A stretch of 64,000 nucleotides of DNA, taken from Kalaharituber pfeilii. Its lineage: Eukaryota; Ascomycota; Pezizomycetes; Pezizales; Pezizaceae. The stretch lies in the NCBI GenBank assembly GCA_015179045.1, contig WHUZ01000021.1, positions 558,001 to 622,000 on the forward strand, in the 5' to 3' direction. Positions 32,870 to 44,120 of this stretch are shown here, one piece after another; positions within the stretch are counted from its first letter, which is position 1; each line of letters begins with the position of its first letter. A program made the translations under genes and the position numbers. The notes under the pieces were generated by a model. That model had not been told where the DNA came from. It did no database searches and worked only from the letters and a program-made list of their open reading frames with translations.

Positions 32870-34221
32870 AGTGATTGGTGGAGGGGTTGCTAGAGCGGTG
32901 GGTGCGAGATACTACAGCAGCTGCTGGAGGTGGGGTACAATTGAGAGGCGGACGGAGGTGGAGTGCAGTTGATAGGCGGTGGGAGATGTTACGGTTCACC
33001 GCGACCGTAGGCGCGAAAAGCGAAAAATGCAAGCGCATACGAAATGCGCATATGCGACGCAAAGCGATATGCGAGTTGACGCTGGTAGGCGGCTTCGCAA
33101 TCGCATAAATGAGTACTATGTGAGCTACGTAGAGGACTAACGAGTATCGCTAGTCAAGTGTCTTTTTGGCCTGGCGGACGGTAACTCTCTGCGTTTACCA
33201 CCTCCGTAACAGTTGACTAGCGATAAACCGGTCACCGGTTCGATGCAAACTTATCTCGCCAATTCCCTAAGTATTAATTATTAAAAGCCGCAGAAAGTAA
33301 GACCTTACCTGAGCCAAGAGCCAAAGAGCGAGAGCCAAAGAGCGAGAGCCACGAGCGAGAACCTGGCGGATTGTGAGGGGAGGAAGGAAGTGCTTTTTTT
33401 TTTTTTTCTTTTTTTCTTTTTCTTTCTTTTTTTTTTTTTTAACGGTGGCGAGGAGAGAATGGAAGTAGAACGGTTGTGGAGAGAGATTGCCGGAGAGCAT
33501 TCAAGCAACGACATCTGGACTACGAGAACTACTACTGCGGAGAGGCAGGGGCTCAAGATTCACGTTGCAGGTTCCCAGTCCAGTTCACCGCGAGCTGTGT
33601 CTTGTCAGGTTGCAAGCCGCATACTTGCTCGATGACTTCCGTAAATGGAATTCCAAGTTCCCCGGTACTGCTGCCCCACCAATTATTACAGCAGTGCGCT
33701 CGTTACCTATTGTCGCGCAGGAAAGAAAAAAGTACGACGAGGACGAGGACGCCTTTGCGAAGGCGATCCAGGAGTCCCTTGCGGATGCAGGCGAGGATGA
33801 GGAGCAGCTACGGGGGGTGATCAAGGCGTCGCTTCGAGAACAGGGCATGCAGCATGAGTGGCAGGTGAGAGGGGCTCGTGCTGTACTTGATTCTGGGTTG
33901 AGGGAATAAGGGCATCCATATAAAGGTGAGTTATCATATAGGCAGAATGAGTTAGGGGAGCTGGAGGATGAGGAGGATGAGATCTGTAGGAGACAGTTCG
34001 AGGCGAGTAGGGGGGCAGGGGGGCAGGGAGGAGGGGGAAGGTGTGGGACGAATGGGAGGCATAGGAGAATGGGTGGGTGGGGAAGGGGAGGTAGGCGGAG
34101 GCAGGAGTATGGTTATCGTCACTACTGTCACCCTGAATATCTTGTTCATTTTATGTTTAATATGTCGGTACAAGAAATGAAAGCATTATTCATTCTTCAT
34201 TCTTTACTTGAGCCCACGTAA
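32870..34221 (+). pseudogene. UIM-protein gene copy (iii), best preserved but interrupted
   Basis: An upstream piece LLERWVRDTTAAAGGG (about 32885-32932) is cut off by repeat R2 (32987-33211) and a T-rich tract. The main frame spans about 33487-33864 and includes RLQAAYLLDDFRKWNSKFPG. It then has a classic UIM, DEDAFAKAIQESLADAG, and a second UIM-like EEQLRGVIKASLREQG. A likely phase-0 intron, 33865-33945 (GTGAGA...GGCAG), joins to NELGELEDEEDEICRRQFE and a Gly/Arg-rich tail stopping at 34219-34221. No ATG opens the main frame, so upstream exons are missing or lost. UIMs bind ubiquitin in characterised proteins; the rest of the protein is not recognised. Confidence 0.55.
32987..33211 (-). repeat. 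Dispersed repeat R2, copy 4 (best preserved)
   Basis: 225 bp with 8-bp terminal inverted repeats TGTTACGG / CCGTAACA, in opposite orientation to the copies at 4.06, 4.58 and 18.68 kb. The A run after CCAGGCC is only five here against about 12-21 elsewhere. It sits inside the UIM gene relic. No clear target duplication. Confidence 0.65.
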
Positions 34222-36097
34222 AAAAGTTTATTGAAACGGGTTCTACGCGCCATATATAAATAGTCCCCCAATTGATATATACATTAGTTGCACTCCATAA
34301 TAATGTAATACTAATATATAACTGCATAAGTAAAAATGTACCCTTTGATATAATAGTGCCATTCTATATATTAGCCTATAGACCTAGCCCTCTATTCTGT
34401 TTTGAGACTGCTTACAGCTTGTATAGTACTACATGATGGTAATGAAATTATTACTATTGTATATTGCATGTGTATAATTGTGCATATTTGGCATACCTGG
34501 CATAGCCAGGCCGATTAGATCTCAGGTAGGATCATTGACACTTGGCAGCTCAGAGTATGCCTATCATGAGATTTGCCATATACCAAATAGGTCACTACTC
34601 ATATCCTAAGCCTAGTGAATATGCGGAAGATAATTCCATATATTCTATAAGACTCTGGCTTCAATTTGAGCTCACTTGAGGGCTATTTGCACTCACAAAA
34701 CCTTTTTGTTGTAGCTTCCAGAAAATGTACAATATCTCAGTTGTGTATAATATCTTAGTACCGAAACGTACAGTGCTATACTATAGATCCTGCACTTTTA
34801 CAAACCATGTATCATAATATAGGACTGGTAGTACGATTGCCACTATTGCATGAGCAGGTGGAGTATTGCAACGAGTGGGTATTTGCTTGTAGGTATCAGA
34901 GGGGAGTATTTCACAGAGTATAGAGGTAAGTACAACTATAGATGCTATAGATGTAGCTTTTTGCATTTTTCCTTCAGATTCGCAATCAGCACTATCAATT
35001 TAGTCTAGAATTAATTTGTCACATATATCAGAGATATATTCTGTGAGTTAAAATTGGAAACTTGGTACCGGGAAAGGTGCCAAGGTGTTGGCTCGTTACT
35101 CATACGCCGCTCGTTACTACTACGGGACTGGTAGTGCGTCTACCCCGGATCCACAGATTCATTATTCCCGTCAAGCCAGCTCTGCACACCCTACACTTGC
35201 ATGTTGTATATATAGTGCCTTGGTGATACTATTCCTGAGACGGCTTCCATAAAATCTTTCAATTTTTTATTTTTTTGTCAATGAATTTGAGAGCCTAATA
35301 TGAACTAGGCGTCTCGCTTATGTCTATGTTTGGAAGTACGACTCTTTACATTTGTGATGTGCAAAATGAAGGGCTAGCCTCAGCCGCTACAGCTAGCAGT
35401 AATCTGAAATTCACCAAACGATGACAATATGGAAAAACTACTTGCAGTCATTTTCCACATTCCCTACATTTCATGAAGATATATTCTATGTCTGTGGTTA
35501 CGAGTCTTTGTGATAGGGCGGAGGGAGATTAAATCTGTGGAGTTGCTCGGGATTCCGCGGTTGAGTCCTTACGGCATCAATGAGGTTGTGAGCAGGTTAC
35601 TTGTTAGGGTACAGTTTTACTTCCGCTCATTTGCGAAGTGTTTGAGGGAAGTAAAAAAGGCTTTTCAAAGCTGTACTGAAATGTCACGATGTAGGGCGAA
35701 ATGGATTAAGTTCTCAAGGAGGGAAAGAGGGGAGTTGGCAGCGGGGCTGCTTATTATATTTGTTTCGGCTTAGTTAATCTTCGTTCCCTGCCGCTGTCGG
35801 ATCCCAAGAAGAAACTACACGAACCAGACGAGTACTCTCTAGGAAAAAAATGATAAATCGAAAACTAACCATCAAACTGTTCAGTTTGAAACTATATGCT
35901 GCTGGCCAGGCAAAAATGTATTGCACGTTGATTTTGATGTATGTGTGTTAGCATAGGCACGGCAGATGGTTACTACTACTAGAGAACTTTCGCAAGAAGC
36001 TGTGGAACTTCCCAAGGAAGTGTCGTACAATGGAAGCTCTAGAAAAGCTTCACCTCACAGATTAAAGTTCTACAACTTTAACTCCAATACTCTCAAC
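34222..36097. other. AT-rich spacer with shared repeats
   Basis: No gene supported. About 34.50-34.78 kb matches 48.06-48.33 kb (TAGATCTCAGG, ATATACCAAATA, CTTCAATTTGAGC). About 35.08-35.15 kb has paired CTCGTTACT words like the ends of the 9646 transposon. 35440-35780 is weakly similar to 52.43-52.70 kb (TATGGCATCAA...GTTGTGAGC). The last pair could be a dead gene. Confidence 0.45.
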
Positions 36098-36111
36098 GAT
36101 CACGACAGCTA

Positions 36112-36898
36112 AGTCAGAGTCCACCTAGCTAGGGATCAGGGCCACAGTCAATGATGCAGAACTAATAGCCATGGCAAAAAGCCCTAAAGAGAGGCGATGA
36201 GCAGATTTTGATTATTTGGGACTTGCAAGTAGCAATCAACAGACAGAAGGGGATCGCAGAGGGAAAGCCAACTCCGGATGGGGCCGGCCAAATGTGCAGG
36301 AGAGCCTGGGAAGGAAGAATAGCACAGGGAGGTGTGGGCTTAGCGATAATGTGGATTAAAGAGGCAGACAAGGCGGCAAATGATAGGGACTCTCCTGCCC
36401 TACCAGGATGAGGTGGTGACAGAGGTCGGGATCCGCATGGCGGCCAAAGCACAGCGAGCCCAGGAAAGGAACAGACGGGGCATGGATTACAGGCCGTTGC
36501 AGAGGCTGGGCAGATCTGTACACACCCTAGCAGGCCTCCTAGAAGGAAAAGATCTGAGGGCATGGAGACATAAAATAGGCGAGGCAGACTGCCCGGAATG
36601 CAGATACTGTGGAGGAGGAGACGGCAACACACATATGAAAGAGATGCGGGGTATGGAGGAGTAACTATGATAGCCCGGCGGGCTGGAGGCGATATGCGGG
36701 CTGGAGGCGATATACAGGCCCCCGGCAGCAAGAGAATGGGAGGGGGACCCCGTGGTGGAGTTGATGAGGTGGATAGAGAGATAATTTTGCGACCATGGCG
36801 TCATTCTGTTGTTTATTTTCCTCTATTTCTTCTGTACGTAATCTTGTCATAGCCCACAGGGCGGTACACGAGTAATGATTAAAAAAACAAAAAACAAA
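36112..36898 (+). mobile_element. 5'-truncated LINE (RNase H and zinc-finger end)
   Basis: Encodes broken pieces of a Tad/I-type LINE ORF2 end: an RNase H-like ATVNDAELIAMAKS (about 36131-36173), AIMWIKEADKAAND (about 36348-36389), then a cysteine-rich CPECRYCGGGDGNTH (about 36591-36635). The 3' end is CATAGCCCACAGGGCGGTACACGAG plus TAATGATT and an A/C tail. Near-perfect 14-bp direct repeats GATCACGAYAGCTA lie at 36098-36111 and 36899-36912. Stops and shifts show it is dead. It is the longest representative of the dispersed LINE tails here. Confidence 0.82.
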
Positions 36899-36912
36899 GA
36901 TCACGATAGCTA

Positions 36913-38085
36913 TGGGTTGTAAGGCAGAGGATATCCTGAGAATTCTGGTTTCTCGGTATTTGAGAAGCCCTAGCATGGCTTGTGAAAGGTCTCAGGGCCC
37001 TCAGCAACAAAGTTAAAGCCCATCGCAAGTCAGAAATAACTGATGAGCGTGAATACAGTTAGGAGCCAACGAAATCTGGTAATTTTATGTATTTTCTTGC
37101 TCCCGTTGGAAGAATTTACTGATGCGAATATTACTAGACTTCATGAAGCTGTGTATGCAGTCTCAGTTGCTCATTTCTGTAGCTATTAATAGTTCTTCAA
37201 GCATCCCATCTCTCTCTTCACTGTTCAATACTTCAGAAAAACAGCTTGTGAAAACTTGTGACAATTGTGTTACATGTAGCTGCTAAATATATGCATGCAA
37301 GTGTTAATTCGTTGGTGGCTTTTTACTGTACTCGAGTACAGGTTGCATGCGCAGCTGCAGGAAGGCAGAGGCAGCGCGTAATACAAGAGGAGGTTTCCTT
37401 TTCGAACAAGAAACCAAAAGCTTGGTTGCTTCCATATTGTTGTTAGGAGGTGACAACAAGAGGCCATAGAAAGGTACAGAATTGAGTGCCCCGGTTGAAT
37501 GAGAGGACTGTCCATGCTAGTAGCTTTCGCAATGGTGGGCTGAAATGCTCCAGTTTAGACAACCTGTTTTAATTGCTTGCTTCTTATTTTTGTTTTTTAA
37601 GGAAGTACAGGTATTCATACATGACGGCTTAGCTGGTAATTAACCAATGACTTGTCGGTGATAAACTAGTTACGCTCATTCCAAGAGAGTGACAAGGATG
37701 ATAATTTGGCCGTTTGTCACTAGACTCACTACTGCCTGCTGCACGACCCATTTCTAATTAACCTACTGTTATGGTAGTACTAGCTGGACAATACAGCATG
37801 ATATCATCATACGGGCTCTTCCTATGATACTCTCATGTACTGTTCAAAATAGAAGTTGTCCATGGCCCATCTCTATCTTGGTTTTTCCTCGCTCCGCAAT
37901 ATTAACTAAGACTGTGACCTTCAGCCTTGTAATAAACCAGTGGTCTCTGCACTGGCAAAAACTGAGACAATAGGCTATCTAGTTATCCAATTGGCCAAAG
38001 AAGGATCAGGCGAGACACAGACGGAATTTGAGTTTGTAACGAATAGTAAGATTATTAGCTGGCCAGTCCCCAAAGTATACTCTAT
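36913..38085. other. Upstream flank of gene D
   Basis: No gene supported. From about 37.8 kb it is collinear with the flank of gene E near 56.45 kb (landmarks CTTCAGCCTTGTRATAA, TTTGTAACGRAKAGTA). Confidence 0.55.
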
Positions 38086-38177
38086 TATAAATACGTAGTT
38101 CGGCAATCATTGTTATGGGTCATCCTCGGAGAGTAGAAATTCACAACAGAGTAAACACTGCTCAGAAATTGCTTCAC
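38086..38177 (+). promoter_or_regulatory. Candidate core promoter of gene D
   Basis: TATAAATA at 38086-38093, with the family motif AGAAATTGCTTCAC ending at 38177, about 135 nt before the ATG at 38311. Confidence 0.4.
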
Positions 38178-38569
38178 AACACTTACAACAGGTTAGCCTC
38201 CTCATTGCCACCACTGAAGTTTCATAAACTAATTCCCTGTGGAGCTAGTCCCATTCCCTCTACAAGAATTCGTTTGCGTATTCTACATCTCAACTAGGGT
38301 GCAAACAACAATGTCCAATCCAGTATCCATAGCTGCATCAATTGCTGGCCTTGTTGCAATCTCAGCAAAGATTGTACATTTGCTGAGGTTCCTCTATGAT
38401 TGCAGGGCTCGAGCCAAGCAGGCACCAGAATCCATCAACCGCCTAATGGAAGAAATGCAAGATATGAATGCCATCTTCTGCCAGGTCCAGCTATTTATTG
38501 TTGGGACTACTAAGATTTCAAATCGGAGTGGACTGAGAATGTTGTCTATTCAGCACCTTGTTGCAACTT

Positions 38570-38914
38570 TGTTAGAAACCATGAGCCGAACACACGCGAA
38601 ACAGTCCGAGCGAAACAGTCCGAGCGAAACAGTCCGAGTGTGTAAAACATCCGAACATCCGCGATGGCCTAAGCACTCCGAACATCCGCGATGGCCTAAG
38701 CACTCCGAACATCCGCGATGGCCCAAACACTCCGGACTGAGTATTCCATATTAGGCAGTCCAAATACTTAGCTGTTCTGTTCACTGGTTTTGTATGCAAC
38801 TTCGTGTTATAGAGTTTTTGTATATATATGGGCTCTGGAAGCCCCGTTCTTGATTGATCATTAGAATCGAATACACACATCTCTGAGCCTATTCCTCTGT
38901 ACTCCTTTACCACA
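38570..38914 (+). repeat. 5' LTR of the Copia element
   Basis: 345 bp, TG...CA. It contains three copies of the 14-mer CGAAACAGTCCGAG and three of a roughly 27-bp unit around ATCCGCGATGGCC, both in the presumed U3. A TATA-like GTATATATATGGG at about 38819 is a likely promoter. Confidence 0.95.
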
Positions 38915-38932
38915 GGTTATGAGCCCGGACTG
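38915..38932 (+). other. Primer-binding site, anticodon arm of initiator tRNA-Met
   Basis: GGTTATGAGCCCGGACTG directly follows the LTR. Its complement contains GGGCTCATAACC, the anticodon-loop region expected for initiator methionine tRNA, rather than the tRNA 3' end. Drosophila copia is known to use such an internal tRNA fragment. Confidence 0.7.
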
Positions 38933-39118
38933 TGCAATATAGTCCACCGCATTTAAGTCGCACTTTTTCACACACTTGCACTCCTTGCTCGCACTCCTCA
39001 CTTGTGCTCCTCGCTCACATTCCTCGCTTGCACTCCTCGCTCGTGCTCCTCGCTTCTCGAATCCCTCGAGCTCACCTGCTCTCCACGTCTACTACTGCAA
39101 ACATCAAATCATCCTACA

Positions 39119-42100
39119 ATGTCTGGATCCACCTCCACCACTGCTGATGTCTTTCGTCATAAACATGGACAAGCTCCCATGCTTACAACCTCAAACTACC
39201 AACAATGGAGCGTGGCCATGAAGTTCATTCTCAAGGCCTGCAATCTCTGGGAAATCGTCAATGGCACTGAGCATGCCCCAGAACAAACTACCTTAGCCTC
39301 CCGAGCATCACGAGCATCAAGCAGTGCCGGACCATCCACCTCAGGCCCCAATACAAACTCAGAAGCTCTAGCTAAGTTTACCAAACGCTCTAATCAAGCT
39401 GCTTCCATTATTTTCGGCTCTCTGACACTATCTGCTCAAGCTTATCTTGGAAATGCAGATGAGCCTACTGAGATGTGGAAGGCCCTCAAGCAAAGACTTG
39501 ACACAGTTGCAAACCGCTCTGGTATTAACGCAATTCAGATGGCCTTTGGAAACGATAAAATGGGTGAACATGAGAAAGTATCTGCATGGATTAGCAGACT
39601 CATAGGTTACCAAAATGCGTTGACCCACACTGATGACCCTATTACTGACAGAGGAATGGTCAACCACATCCTCCGCCATCTCTCACCCAAATTTTCAGGC
39701 ATACGTCGTGTAATAGCAGAGAAACCAATTCCAGAACAGACTATCAACTATGTCCTCAGTACCCTTGTTGACTATGAAACTCAGCTCGAACCAATAACCA
39801 CTACTACCGCCGGAGCACTGGCAACGAATAGCTGTGGAGGAGGCCGTGGCCGTGGCCGTGGCTACAGATCAGGACGTGGCGGATATAGAGTCAACAAGAG
39901 AGATACCCAGTCTAAGCGAATTGCAGGAGTATGTTGGTACTGCACAAAAGAAGGACACAAAGCAGAGGATTGCAGATTACAGAAGAAGGCAATTGAGCTC
40001 AAGAACAAAAGAGAGAAACTGAGCCCCGCATCCAATACAGATGATTCCAACAAATCGAGTGCTAACCTGACAAGGATGTATATTGCCAAAGCCTCTGCAA
40101 CTAGAGCTACCCTCACCAATTGTCAACGAAGAACCTGGTACATTGACTCTGGAGCCAGTGACCACATGTGCTCCACTCTGTCAGACTTCACAAGCCACAA
40201 GACACTTGCAAAGCCACGTAAGGTACTACTGGGAGACAACTACACAATTTTCGCTACAGCAATAGGAACCATGACTATTCAGGGTAATGAACGGTGCATG
40301 ACTCTTGAATCAGTGTTATATGTTCCAGATCTCAAATGCAACCTCTTCTCAGTAGCAAAAGCAGAGGATGCAGGTTACAGCACATTATTCAAGTCAGGCA
40401 CCTGCAGGATTGCAGATGAACAGGACCGACCAGTCATCACTGTCAAACGTCGAGATGGAATGTACGTAATTAACCTCCGAAAAACCCACGCCGTGCCTGC
40501 CACCGCCGTGCCTGCCACCACCGTGCCTGCCGCTACCGTGCCTGCCACCATCGTGCCTGCCACCACCGTGCCTGCCGCTGCCGCCACCGTGCCTGCCACC
40601 ACCGTTCTGGCTAAAGGTACACTCGAGCTCTGGCATTACCGCCTAGGACACCTGAATACAGCTGCTGTTAAGACGCTCGCCAATGGTCTTGCAACTGGCA
40701 TAGAGCTGCGAAAGGCAGAGCTATCCAAAGATGGCAGTCCCTGTTTTCCATGCCTGCAAGGCAAACAGAAGGTCACAATCAATCGAACACCCTCTGAGAG
40801 GGCAACTGAGCCCCTCCAACTCATTCACTCTGACTCTGCTGGTCCATTCCCAGTCACACCTGGAAACTCTAGGTACTTCCTCCTCTACATTGATGACTAT
40901 TCACGCATGACATGGGTATACATCCTTGAATCCAAAACAGTTGAAGAGGTCTGCAGTGCTTTTCAAGACTTTAAAGCACATGTAGAGAAGGAAAGTGGGA
41001 GAGTTATCAAACGTTTCAGGTGTGACAATGGCAAGGGAGAATATGACAACCGCAGATTCCGAGGTATTCTGTCAAGCAGCGGTATCTCCTATGAACCCAG
41101 CGCACCCTACACTCAGCATCAAAATGGAGTCAGTGAAAGAAAAATTAGGACTATCAAGGAGATGGCAGTGTCTATGAGGTGTGCTGCTAAGCTTGATGAG
41201 GAATTCTGGGCAGAAGCTACTGCAACAGCTGTGTATATCTTGAACAGGTCACCTACACGAGCTCTCGAGAACAAAACGCCCTATGAGGCCTGGTATGGCA
41301 AGAAACCGGCCCTGCACCACCTGCGCATTTTTGGATGTCACGCCTATGCACATATCCCAAAACAGAAGCGTCGTACCATGCAAGCTAAGTCACAGCAGTG
41401 CATCTTCATCGGCTATTCACCTACTACAACCAAGCAGTGGCGAGTTTGGGACCCACAAGGCCGTCGGGCATACATTGTAGCTGACGTGGTATTCGACGAG
41501 AGAAAACCAATGGGCATCACCACAGCTGAGCAGCTGAATGCACCTACCAGCTGCAGTACAGAAGAGCTACAGGATGTTAACATGCCTGACATCTGGCCAG
41601 AAGACAGAATCACTGAGATTGCTGATGAACCTACGACGCCGGCTATGACGCCAGGTGCGACACTGCCTATGACTCGGATACCGGCCACGATGCCTCAACG
41701 GACAGAGCCTGACATACCACGCCTACGTCTTGGAGAAGAAATCATTGAGAAACGCCCACGCCGCTCGCGTGCTGCAGCTACCAGTTCTATGACTGGTAAA
41801 GACCCCAATGCCGACCAGATGGCTAAGCACCACACAATCCACGTGTCCACTGTGCATACTGATGCAAGTGAAGAGATATCTAGGTGCTGTCACGCACTAG
41901 AATCTGGTACTCTACAAGCTACACCTGACGAAGGGAGGCTTGAAGCTCTCAATGCCCTGGCAGATGCTCTGTGGAGATCTGGCCATACCATGACAAAAGC
42001 TTTTCAAGCCCAGGGACCAGTAAAGGAGGCAATTGGTGAACCGACTAGCTACCGGCAAGCCATGCAAAGCCCTGACTGTGTTCAGTGGGAGCAAGCTATG

Positions 42101-43645
42101 GGCGAAGAACTTAACTCGCTGCTAGAAAACCAAACATGGGAGCTTGTTGACCAAGCTCAGGTACCTGAGAGCAAGAGTGTGATTGGCTGCAAATGGGTGT
42201 ACAAAGTGAAGCAGAATGCTGATGGCAGCATAAGATATAAAGCTCGCCTTGTGATTAACGGCTATGAGCAGAGAGCAGGAGTTGACTATGAAGAAACCTT
42301 TGCCCCAGTTGCTAAGTTTGCTACTGTTCGAATGCTAATGGCGATTGCTGCAGAACATGACCTTGATATTGATCAAATGGATGTCATTACAGCATTTCTT
42401 CACCCTGAACTCGATGAGGAAGTGTATATGGAGCTACCCGAAGGCTTCAGCAACAGCTCCAACAGCAACCAAGTCTGCAAGCTCCGAAAAGCCCTCTACG
42501 GCCTCAAACAGGCACCTCGAGCATGGTATGCAGACATCGATGCATATCTAATATCCATTGGCTTCCAGCGCTCAACAGAGGATTCAAATCTCTACATCAT
42601 GTCTGGAATTTTACTGCTGCTCTGGGTTGACGATATCTTGATCTTTTCATTCAATCCTACACTCAAAGATCAAATTAAGAAGCAGCTCGCTAGCAAATAC
42701 AACATGAAGGATCTTGGAGCAGTAAAGTTATTCATTGGATTTGAGATTACTCGAGACCGCCCAAATCGCATAATCTGGCTCCACCAAACTAAATACATCA
42801 GCAGTATTCTTGTATATTTCGGCATGGATCGATGCAAGAGCCTTTCCACTCCTCTCGACTCGAATGTCAGACTACAAACAGATAGTACTGCTACTCCTAC
42901 ACCAGCCGAAATACGCCAATACCAGTCACTTGTTGGAAAGCTCATGTATGCAATGCTTGGAACTCGGCCAGATCTAGCTTACACAGTATCTACACTTGGA
43001 CAGTTCAGTGCTGCCCCCTCAGCTCAACACTTAGCAGCTGCAAAGCGTGTTCTTCGATATCTTCAACACACCCGACAACATGGCCTACTATTTCAAGGCT
43101 CAAGGTCAAGTTCGAGCTCAGCTACTGAACGGATTATAGGCTATCATCATCCTATAGGGTATAGCGACTCTGACTGGGCCGGTGATATTGACACACGCAA
43201 ATCAACCTCTGGCTATGTTTTTACCCTCGCTGGTGCTGCGATCTCCTGGAAGTCTAGAAAACAGCCTACAGTAGCTCTTTCCACAACCGAAGCTGAATAT
43301 ATGGCAGCTACAGAGGCCTGCAAGGAAGGCATATGGCTACGAAGGCTATTCGATGAAATCAAGAGCAAGTGGGAGACTGGATGCAACAATCAACAACATG
43401 AAGGGCAACTTATTCGAATAGACAACAATGGGGCTATTGATCTAGCTAAAGACCCTAAGCATCATGATAGGACTAAGCACATTGCAATCCGTCACCATTT
43501 CATCCGTGAAGCCATTGAATCTGGTGCAATCTCACTCAAGTATGTCAAAACCAATGAGAACCTAGCGGATATTTGCACAAAAGCATTAGCACGCACGAAA
43601 CATGAATACTTCATGGAAGGAATGGGAGTTAAGCAATTTAGGTAA
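39119..43645 (+). CDS. Copia Gag-Pol polyprotein (1508 aa)
   Basis: The start at 39119 is chosen as the ATG just before the conserved Gag region (NYQQWSVAMKFILKACNLWE); the frame is open from 39002. The Gag zinc knuckle CWYCTKEGHKAEDC is at 272-285 and the aspartic protease WYIDSGAS at about D343. Next comes a low-complexity Pro-Ala-Thr-Val spacer coded by about ten 12-15 bp repeats (40.49-40.61 kb). Integrase has its zinc region (H506...C542, C545) and the catalytic triad D572, D636, E673. Reverse transcriptase runs from about 1006 (YGLKQAPRAWY, catalytic LWVDDIL with D1171/D1172), and RNase H has YSDSDWAGD near 1349, ending EYFMEGMGVKQFR. Gag and Pol share one frame without shift. It drives replication and integration of the element; all key residues are present. 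Confidence 0.96.
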   Translation: MSGSTSTTADVFRHKHGQAPMLTTSNYQQWSVAMKFILKACNLWEIVNGTEHAPEQTTLASRASRASSSAGPSTSGPNTNSEALAKFTKRSNQAASIIFGSLTLSAQAYLGNADEPTEMWKALKQRLDTVANRSGINAIQMAFGNDKMGEHEKVSAWISRLIGYQNALTHTDDPITDRGMVNHILRHLSPKFSGIRRVIAEKPIPEQTINYVLSTLVDYETQLEPITTTTAGALATNSCGGGRGRGRGYRSGRGGYRVNKRDTQSKRIAGVCWYCTKEGHKAEDCRLQKKAIELKNKREKLSPASNTDDSNKSSANLTRMYIAKASATRATLTNCQRRTWYIDSGASDHMCSTLSDFTSHKTLAKPRKVLLGDNYTIFATAIGTMTIQGNERCMTLESVLYVPDLKCNLFSVAKAEDAGYSTLFKSGTCRIADEQDRPVITVKRRDGMYVINLRKTHAVPATAVPATTVPAATVPATIVPATTVPAAAATVPATTVLAKGTLELWHYRLGHLNTAAVKTLANGLATGIELRKAELSKDGSPCFPCLQGKQKVTINRTPSERATEPLQLIHSDSAGPFPVTPGNSRYFLLYIDDYSRMTWVYILESKTVEEVCSAFQDFKAHVEKESGRVIKRFRCDNGKGEYDNRRFRGILSSSGISYEPSAPYTQHQNGVSERKIRTIKEMAVSMRCAAKLDEEFWAEATATAVYILNRSPTRALENKTPYEAWYGKKPALHHLRIFGCHAYAHIPKQKRRTMQAKSQQCIFIGYSPTTTKQWRVWDPQGRRAYIVADVVFDERKPMGITTAEQLNAPTSCSTEELQDVNMPDIWPEDRITEIADEPTTPAMTPGATLPMTRIPATMPQRTEPDIPRLRLGEEIIEKRPRRSRAAATSSMTGKDPNADQMAKHHTIHVSTVHTDASEEISRCCHALESGTLQATPDEGRLEALNALADALWRSGHTMTKAFQAQGPVKEAIGEPTSYRQAMQSPDCVQWEQAMGEELNSLLENQTWELVDQAQVPESKSVIGCKWVYKVKQNADGSIRYKARLVINGYEQRAGVDYEETFAPVAKFATVRMLMAIAAEHDLDIDQMDVITAFLHPELDEEVYMELPEGFSNSSNSNQVCKLRKALYGLKQAPRAWYADIDAYLISIGFQRSTEDSNLYIMSGILLLLWVDDILIFSFNPTLKDQIKKQLASKYNMKDLGAVKLFIGFEITRDRPNRIIWLHQTKYISSILVYFGMDRCKSLSTPLDSNVRLQTDSTATPTPAEIRQYQSLVGKLMYAMLGTRPDLAYTVSTLGQFSAAPSAQHLAAAKRVLRYLQHTRQHGLLFQGSRSSSSSATERIIGYHHPIGYSDSDWAGDIDTRKSTSGYVFTLAGAAISWKSRKQPTVALSTTEAEYMAATEACKEGIWLRRLFDEIKSKWETGCNNQQHEGQLIRIDNNGAIDLAKDPKHHDRTKHIAIRHHFIREAIESGAISLKYVKTNENLADICTKALARTKHEYFMEGMGVKQFR

Positions 43646-43766
43646 CTTGGGGTAGTACTCTTTCTCTCACGTAAGCTTTTTTCCCATAGGGTTTTTGCTA
43701 CGGAGGTATGCATAAGGCATCGAGAGTTTTAAGGAGGCTACAGGATCAGAACAGGAACACGCAGTT

Positions 43767-43775
43767 GAGTGGGAG
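43767..43775 (+). other. Polypurine tract before the 3' LTR
   Basis: GAGTGGGAG immediately precedes the 3' LTR, the expected position of the plus-strand primer. Short and interrupted by one T. Confidence 0.5.
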
Positions 43776-44120
43776 TGTTAGAAACCATGAGCCGAACACA
43801 CGCGAAACAGTCCGAGCGAAACAGTCCGAGCGAAACAGTCCGAGTGTGTAAAACATCCGAACATCCGCGATGGCCTAAGCACTCCGAACATCCGCGATGG
43901 CCTAAGCACTCCGAACATCCGCGATGGCCCAAACACTCCGGACTGAGTATTCCATATTAGGCAGTCCAAATACTTAGCTGTTCTGTTCACTGGTTTTGTA
44001 TGCAACTTCGTGTTATAGAGTTTTTGTATATATATGGGCTCTGGAAGCCCCGTTCTTGATTGATCATTAGAATCGAATACACACATCTCTGAGCCTATTC
44101 CTCTGTACTCCTTTACCACA
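43776..44120 (+). repeat. 3' LTR of the Copia element
   Basis: 345 bp. By direct reading it is the same as the 5' LTR, including the internal repeats. Followed by the target duplication AACTT and the rest of gene D exon 1. Confidence 0.95.

Larger units (their letters stand above)
38570..44120 (+). mobile_element. Complete Ty1/Copia-type LTR retrotransposon, 5551 bp
   Basis: Bounded by two 345-bp LTRs with TGTTAG...CCACA ends and a 5-bp target duplication AACTT (38565-38569, 44121-44125) inside gene D exon 1. One uninterrupted Gag-Pol frame has the Copia order protease, integrase, reverse transcriptase, RNase H. I see no difference between the LTRs, so insertion is recent and the element may still be active. 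Confidence 0.97.

Noticed and set aside
38572..38913. 113-aa minus-strand frame, repeated at 43778-44119
   Set aside because: Lies wholly within the Copia LTRs and is duplicated with them; no independent support.
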